Shown one piece after another: positions 1 to 3,215 of a stretch of 5,411 nucleotides of DNA. The stretch is from Chloroflexota bacterium (lineage in GTDB: Bacteria; Chloroflexota; UBA6077; JACQUR01). The DNA is taken from assembly GCA_016210245.1 (NCBI GenBank), contig JACQUR010000076.1:1-5411 (forward strand), written 5' to 3'. The notes beneath the pieces were generated by a model. The model saw only the letters and a program-made list of their open reading frames with translations. It was not told where the DNA came from and searched no databases. Both the position numbers and the translations under genes were made by a program. The stretch's first letter is position 1; the number at the start of each line of letters is the position of its first letter.

Positions 1-1
1 C

Positions 2-22
2 AAAATCCAAAATCCAAAATCC
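2..22. repeat. Tandem heptamer repeat (AAAATCC)x3
   Basis: Three perfect head-to-tail copies of AAAATCC at 2-8, 9-15 and 16-22. The base at position 1 (c) fits the end of a further copy outside the window, so the array probably continues upstream. It is AT-rich in a very GC-rich setting and ends two bases before the putative ribosome binding site of the kinase gene. Short tandemly repeated heptamers between genes are known from filamentous cyanobacteria and appear in other filamentous bacteria. No function can be read from the sequence. Confidence 0.9.
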
Positions 23-23
23 C

Positions 24-30
24 AGGGGGG
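24..30 (+). promoter_or_regulatory. Putative ribosome binding site of the kinase gene
   Basis: A purine run AGGGGGG lies 10 bases upstream of the ATG at 41. It is a weak Shine-Dalgarno match with slightly long spacing, but it is the only candidate in the 40 bases available. It supports the ATG at 41 as the start. Confidence 0.5.
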
Positions 31-40
31 CGAAAACGAT

Positions 41-1885
41 ATGGCGCCAGCGGACGAGCCTCTTTACGACGAACCGAGCGACGCGGGGGAGATCGTCGTC
101 GATGCGCACGCGCTGGGCGGGCGGTACATCCTGGAAGGTCCCCTGAGCCGAGGCGCTCTGGCGACCACGTACCGCGCCATCGACCAGGACTCGGGGCGCA
201 CGGTGGCGGTCAAGCTGTTCGACGAGCAGGCGGGCGAGCAGCACCAGTTCCGCGAGCGCCTGCTCCGTCTGGCCAGCCAGCTTGCCACGCTCGACCACCC
301 CAACATCGCCGCGGTCCTGGACGCTGGCGTGCAGGATGGCCGCCCGTACCTGGTGACGGAGCTGGTGGAGGGAGACCTGGCGGAGGGCAAGAGCGTTCGG
401 ACGCTGCTGATCGAACAGGGGCACCTGCCCGTGGAGCGCGCGGTGACCATCGGCGCGCAGGTGGCCGAGGGCCTGGCCCACGCCCATCAGCGAGGCATCA
501 TCCACGGCGATCTACGGCCCGAGAACGTGGTCGTGGGCGCGAACGGGCAGGTCAAGCTCCTCGACTTCAGCCTGACCCACCTGGCGGTCACCTGCGGCCT
601 GCTCTCGCTGGAAGCCCTGGCCGAGCGCGCCGCCTACCTCTCGCCCGAGCAGGTGATGGGCGCCGCGCCGACGGTCAGGAGCGATACCTACAGTCTGGCG
701 GTGATGCTCTACGAGGCGCTGGCCGGCGCGCCGCCCTTCGCCGGAGCCAACCTGCTGGCCATCGCCTCGCAGCGCCTGGTCCGCGAGCCCGCGTCGCTCC
801 GCCGAGTGCGGCCCGATGTCCCCCTCGAGCTGGACAACGTCATCCTGCGCGCCCTGGCCCCGAACCCGATCGAGCGCCACGGCTCGGCGATCGAGTTTCG
901 GGCGGCCTTGCTGGAGCGCGAGCTGGCCCTCCAGAGTCCGGCCCTGCACGACCTGGAGGTGGCCAGGGATGGTCGGCCGGTACGGCCTCGGCGGTCGCGT
1001 CTCGAGCACATCGCCCTGCTGGCGCCGGCCCTGGCCACCGCGGCCGTGGGCACGCTCGCCTTCCTGTTCTACATGCTGGTGCTGCCCCAGGTGCTGTCGC
1101 TGTTCCAGTTCGCCCAGGTGCCGGACCTGGGTGGGCACTCGCTGGCCGATGCCGCCCAGCTTGCCAGGGCGGCCGGATTGGACGTGTCGATCGACAGCCT
1201 CCAGCCGAGTGAGGATAAGCCCAAGGACACAGTTATTGGCCAGCTCCCGCCGGCGGGCTCGCGCGCTTCGCGCACCGCCCCGGTCAAGCTGGTCGTCAGC
1301 GCGGGCATTCAAACCCCGGACCTGCGGGGCATGAACCTGAACGAAGCGCGGGCCCTGCTGGTGCGGCGCGGGTGGAAGCCGGGCGCCATCGAAACGCAAC
1401 TGGTGCAGGGGGCCGCGCCAGGCACGGTGGTGGGGCAGAAGCCGGGTGCGGGCGAGCTGGTGCCCGAGAAGGGCGAGCTGAGCCTGAGCGTCGCCGGCGG
1501 CAACTACGCCGAGGGCGCCCAGATATCGGCCTCGGCGGGCAAGAACCCGGGCCTGGCCGTGGACGGCAAGGAGGACACGTTCTGGACGGCGAGCGGGCCA
1601 GCGCCCCAGTGGATCGAGATCGACATGAAGATCCCGGTCACCCTCGGCGGCCTGGAGCTGGTGGCCGCCCAGCAGCAGAGCGGGCCGACGATCCACGAGG
1701 TGTGGGTCACCACCAAGGATGGCGAGTACTTCGCCATCGACACCTTGCGCGGCATCACCAGGGACCGCGACAAGCTGGTGGTGCGCCTGAACGAGCCCGT
1801 GCCCAACGTGGTGCGCGTCAAGATCCACACCGCCCTCAGCGCCGGCGACGTGGGCTGGCGGGAGATCCGGATCGTGAGTGGCTAG
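41..1885 (+). CDS. Transmembrane Ser/Thr protein kinase with two PASTA repeats and a C-terminal F5/8 type C domain
   Basis: A 614-residue membrane-anchored Hanks-type kinase, inferred to sense an extracellular ligand and phosphorylate cytoplasmic proteins. The kinase domain spans about 29-295: ATP-binding K58 in VAVK, likely helix-C Glu E72, HPNI at 86-89, catalytic loop HGDLRPEN at 155-162 with D157, Mg-binding D175, YLSPEQ at 199-204, and D215 in SDTYSLAVMLYE. Several motifs are degenerate: the Gly loop keeps only G38 (LSRGALATTY), HRD is HGD (a non-RD kinase) and DFG is DFS, though the Lys and both Asp remain. A basic stretch (RPVRPRRSR, 312-320) precedes one membrane helix at about 323-350, placing the C-terminus outside. 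Two PASTA repeats follow (about 356-420 and 423-486), usually binders of cell-wall muropeptides. An F5/8 type C module (488-613; DTFW, W524, IEID) usually binds glycans or surfaces. PknB-type kinases normally end with PASTA repeats. Kinase and PASTA calls are firm, F5/8C likely, ligand and substrates unknown. Confidence 0.93.
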   Translation: MAPADEPLYDEPSDAGEIVVDAHALGGRYILEGPLSRGALATTYRAIDQDSGRTVAVKLFDEQAGEQHQFRERLLRLASQLATLDHPNIAAVLDAGVQDGRPYLVTELVEGDLAEGKSVRTLLIEQGHLPVERAVTIGAQVAEGLAHAHQRGIIHGDLRPENVVVGANGQVKLLDFSLTHLAVTCGLLSLEALAERAAYLSPEQVMGAAPTVRSDTYSLAVMLYEALAGAPPFAGANLLAIASQRLVREPASLRRVRPDVPLELDNVILRALAPNPIERHGSAIEFRAALLERELALQSPALHDLEVARDGRPVRPRRSRLEHIALLAPALATAAVGTLAFLFYMLVLPQVLSLFQFAQVPDLGGHSLADAAQLARAAGLDVSIDSLQPSEDKPKDTVIGQLPPAGSRASRTAPVKLVVSAGIQTPDLRGMNLNEARALLVRRGWKPGAIETQLVQGAAPGTVVGQKPGAGELVPEKGELSLSVAGGNYAEGAQISASAGKNPGLAVDGKEDTFWTASGPAPQWIEIDMKIPVTLGGLELVAAQQQSGPTIHEVWVTTKDGEYFAIDTLRGITRDRDKLVVRLNEPVPNVVRVKIHTALSAGDVGWREIRIVSG

Positions 1886-1890
1886 GGGCG

Positions 1891-1981
1891 AGTAGGCAGA
1901 AGGCAGAAGGCAGTAGGCAGTAGGCAGTAGGCAGACGGCAGAAGGCAGAAGGCAGTAGGCAGAAGGCAGTAGGCAGTAGGC
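1891..1981. repeat. Left heptamer array, 13 units of AGWAGGC type
   Basis: Thirteen uninterrupted 7-bp units begin six bases after the kinase stop codon. Seven are AGTAGGC, five are AGAAGGC and one is AGACGGC (1933-1939). The fixed frame of AG..GGC with variation limited to positions 3-4 suggests growth by slippage or unequal exchange. Reverse-complement units occur at 2050-2110, so the two arrays form one large imperfect inverted repeat. No reading frame of the array appears to belong to a gene. Confidence 0.95.
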
Positions 1982-1998
1982 GACAGCAGGGCTACAAT
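1970..1998 (+). promoter_or_regulatory. Candidate sigma70-type promoter between the two heptamer arrays
   Basis: TACAAT at 1993-1998 matches the -10 consensus at five of six bases. Exactly 17 bases upstream lies TAGGCA (1970-1975), matching TTGACA at four of six. The -35-like hexamer is formed by the last two heptamer units, so the repeat array itself would supply it. Transcription would start near 2005 and drive the TIM-barrel gene with a leader of about 113 bases containing the whole right array. This is a sequence match only. Confidence 0.45.
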
Positions 1999-2008
1999 AC
2001 CAGTAGCC
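1990..2008. promoter_or_regulatory. Inverted repeat overlapping the -10 element
   Basis: GGCTAC (1990-1995) and GTAGCC (2003-2008) are perfect 6-bp inverted arms separated by seven bases. The left arm overlaps the TACAAT -10 candidate. The position suits a repressor operator, and in RNA the element would form a small hairpin. It may also be a chance match or part of the larger array structure. Confidence 0.35.
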
Positions 2009-2049
2009 ACTGGCCGGCGACAGCCGTACCGAGGGCGTCGACTATCGAC

Positions 2050-2110
2050 TACTGCTTTCTGCCTACTGCCTACTGCTTTCTGCCTACTGCCGACTGCCTT
2101 CTGCCTTCTG
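2050..2110. repeat. Right heptamer array, about 9 units in inverted orientation
   Basis: Units are TACTGCT, TTCTGCC, TACTGCC, TACTGCT, TTCTGCC, TACTGCC, GACTGCC, TTCTGCC and a final partial TTCTG (2106-2110). They are the reverse complement of the units at 1891-1981, separated from them by 68 bases of unique sequence. Two units end in GCT instead of GCC, and the left array has no matching variant, so the arms have diverged. The array runs directly into the Shine-Dalgarno of the downstream gene. Confidence 0.95.
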
Positions 2111-2113
2111 GAG
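2110..2113 (+). promoter_or_regulatory. Ribosome binding site of the TIM-barrel gene
   Basis: GGAG lies five bases before the GTG at 2119. Its first G is also the last base of the final heptamer unit. It supports the GTG start, which gives an N-terminus (MRLAAQEDLL) shaped like the first strand of the family. Confidence 0.7.
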
Positions 2114-2118
2114 ACACC

Positions 2119-2934
2119 GTGCGCCTGGCGGCTCAGGAGGACCTGCTCGACGGGGCGACGATCGACGAGCGCTTCAACGCCGCCGAGACGCTACAGCTCG
2201 ACGGGCTCGAGCTGTGGAGCGCGGGCCTGGCCGAGCGGCTGGACAAGATACGTGGCCTCTCGCGCCTGATGGGCATCCGCGTGCCGGTCGTCAGCGCGAG
2301 CCTGCGCACCTCGCTCCTGGCGGCCGAGCAGGAGGAGCAGCGTTTCACCGCGGCCGAGCTGCGCCGCCTGCTGGGGCTGTGCGCGAAGATCGGCGCCCTC
2401 GGCCTGGTCTACGTGCCCGCCTACGGCGGACCCCGACTGGCAAAGGACCTGCCGCTCGACCAGGCGCGGGCGGAGGCGCGCAAGCTGCTGCCGGAGCGCC
2501 TGCGCGACATGGCGCGCACCGCGGCCGAGGACGGGGTGCGGCTGCTGCTGGAGCCGGTGAACCGCTCCGAAAGCTACGCCCTGAACACCGTCGCTGAGGC
2601 CAGCGCCCTCTGCCGAGCCGTGGGCAGCGAGGGGCTCGGCGTGTGCGCCAACCTGTACCACCTGCGCCTCGAAGGCGAAACCCCCGCCGCCGCGGCCAGG
2701 CAGGCCGGGGACACCCTGCGCTACGTCCACGTGTCCGACAGCGGGCGGCGCCTGCCCGGCCATGGCTCGGCCGACCTGGCGGCCGAGCTGGCCGCGCTAC
2801 GCCAGCACGGCTACGACGGCTTCCTCGGCGTCGAGGCCCACGTGCCCGGCCAGAACGCCTCCCTGCGCCGCTTCTTCGCCCGCGAACTGCCCCCCGCCCT
2901 CGACCGCCTGCGGGCCGCGCTGCCCCAGACGTAG
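2119..2934 (+). CDS. Sugar phosphate isomerase/epimerase family protein (xylose isomerase-like TIM barrel)
   Basis: A 271-residue protein, a normal length for the xylose isomerase-like/AP endonuclease 2 superfamily, whose members are cytoplasmic metal-dependent isomerases, epimerases or dehydratases of sugars and inositols. Visible family signatures: first strand RLAAQEDL (2-9), GLELW (29-33), GALGLVYVPAYGG (92-104), LLLEPVNR with the usual metal-binding E145, LYHLR with H181, YVHVSDSGRRLPGHG with H204 and D207 (202-216), and FLGVEA with the terminal ligand E239. The position just before LYH, normally Asp in the DxxH metal site, is Asn (N178, codon AAC at 2650-2652). One base change would give this, so activity may be reduced or metal coordination altered. 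The GTG start is backed by GGAG and by the family-like N-terminus. No signal peptide or membrane segment is seen. The gene lies 233 bp after the kinase, behind its own promoter-like signal. The exact substrate cannot be told from sequence. Confidence 0.85.
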   Translation: MRLAAQEDLLDGATIDERFNAAETLQLDGLELWSAGLAERLDKIRGLSRLMGIRVPVVSASLRTSLLAAEQEEQRFTAAELRRLLGLCAKIGALGLVYVPAYGGPRLAKDLPLDQARAEARKLLPERLRDMARTAAEDGVRLLLEPVNRSESYALNTVAEASALCRAVGSEGLGVCANLYHLRLEGETPAAAARQAGDTLRYVHVSDSGRRLPGHGSADLAAELAALRQHGYDGFLGVEAHVPGQNASLRRFFARELPPALDRLRAALPQT

Positions 2935-3028
2935 GCGCGCAGCCCCGCAACCACCAGAACTCGTCAGACCCGCCCCGAATGCGACCATTGCGGTACCGTT
3001 CGAGCCTCCAGCAGGCGTACAGGTCCTC

Positions 3029-3072
3029 TTAGCCCTCTCTTAACACTCCTTTAGCTTCTCGTTAACACCCTG
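3029..3072 (+). promoter_or_regulatory. Candidate PhoB/PhoP-type operator: four 11-bp direct repeats
   Basis: Hexamers TTAGCC (3029), TTAACA (3040), TTAGCT (3051) and TTAACA (3062) start exactly 11 bp apart, and each is followed by a C/T-rich five-base spacer. An 11-bp direct-repeat period is typical of OmpR/PhoB-family response regulators, and TTAACA-like hexamers with about five-base spacers match the known PhoP box of Bacillus. The last hexamer ends nine bases before a -10-like TACACT, so the array replaces the -35 region, as in Pho promoters. The regulator itself is not in the window, and the phosphate link is an inference. Confidence 0.6.
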
Positions 3073-3076
3073 GCTC

Positions 3077-3082
3077 TACACT
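3077..3082 (+). promoter_or_regulatory. Candidate -10 element of the RCC1 gene
   Basis: TACACT matches TATAAT at four of six bases and lies just downstream of the 11-bp repeat operator. No good -35 hexamer is present, which fits an activator-dependent promoter. The predicted start near 3089 leaves a leader of about 127 bases. Confidence 0.4.
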
Positions 3083-3086
3083 GACA

Positions 3087-3105
3087 GGCCACGCGGCGCA
3101 TGGCC
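3087..3105. promoter_or_regulatory. Near-perfect 19-bp palindrome at the predicted transcription start
   Basis: GGCCACGCGGCGCATGGCC reads the same on both strands except for one mismatched pair (positions 6 and 14) and the central base. It begins five bases after the -10 candidate, where a repressor dimer could block initiation. High GC makes chance palindromes more likely here. Confidence 0.3.
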
Positions 3106-3175
3106 GATTTCTGTGACCACCCCGTGCCCTGGCCGCTTTTCGCCTGTGTGGCGTGGCCGTTCGTTTCGCAGCGCG

Positions 3176-3193
3176 GGCGCCGAGCTCGGCGCC
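3176..3193. promoter_or_regulatory. Perfect 18-bp palindrome in the leader of the RCC1 gene
   Basis: GGCGCCGAGCTCGGCGCC is a perfect palindrome. In RNA it would form a seven-pair GC-rich stem with an AGCT loop, ending 11 bases before the Shine-Dalgarno. No U tract follows, so it is not a standard terminator. It could be a protein-binding site or a leader hairpin that affects translation or mRNA stability. Confidence 0.5.
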
Positions 3194-3204
3194 ATAGCGG
3201 GAGC

Positions 3205-3210
3205 AGGAGA
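3205..3210 (+). promoter_or_regulatory. Strong ribosome binding site of the RCC1 gene
   Basis: AGGAGA lies five bases before the ATG at 3216. This near-ideal site decides the start and the frame of the long open frame that has no stop in the window. Confidence 0.85.
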
Positions 3211-3215
3211 AGATC

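Noticed and set aside
512..1828. 438-codon open frame on the - strand
   Set aside because: It lies wholly inside the kinase gene, matches no protein I recognise, and is explained by the high GC of the coding strand. The + frame has complete kinase, PASTA and F5/8C motifs.
1891..2110. Possible CRISPR array
   Set aside because: The units are 7 bp, contiguous and without spacers, and no cas gene is present.
1886..2118. Kinase and TIM-barrel gene as one operon
   Set aside because: The 233-bp gap with inverted arrays and a promoter-like core argues against simple co-transcription, though read-through cannot be excluded.
2935..3028. Possible rho-independent terminator after the TIM-barrel gene
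   Set aside because: No stable hairpin followed by a T run was found; only GGTACC and weak arms are present.
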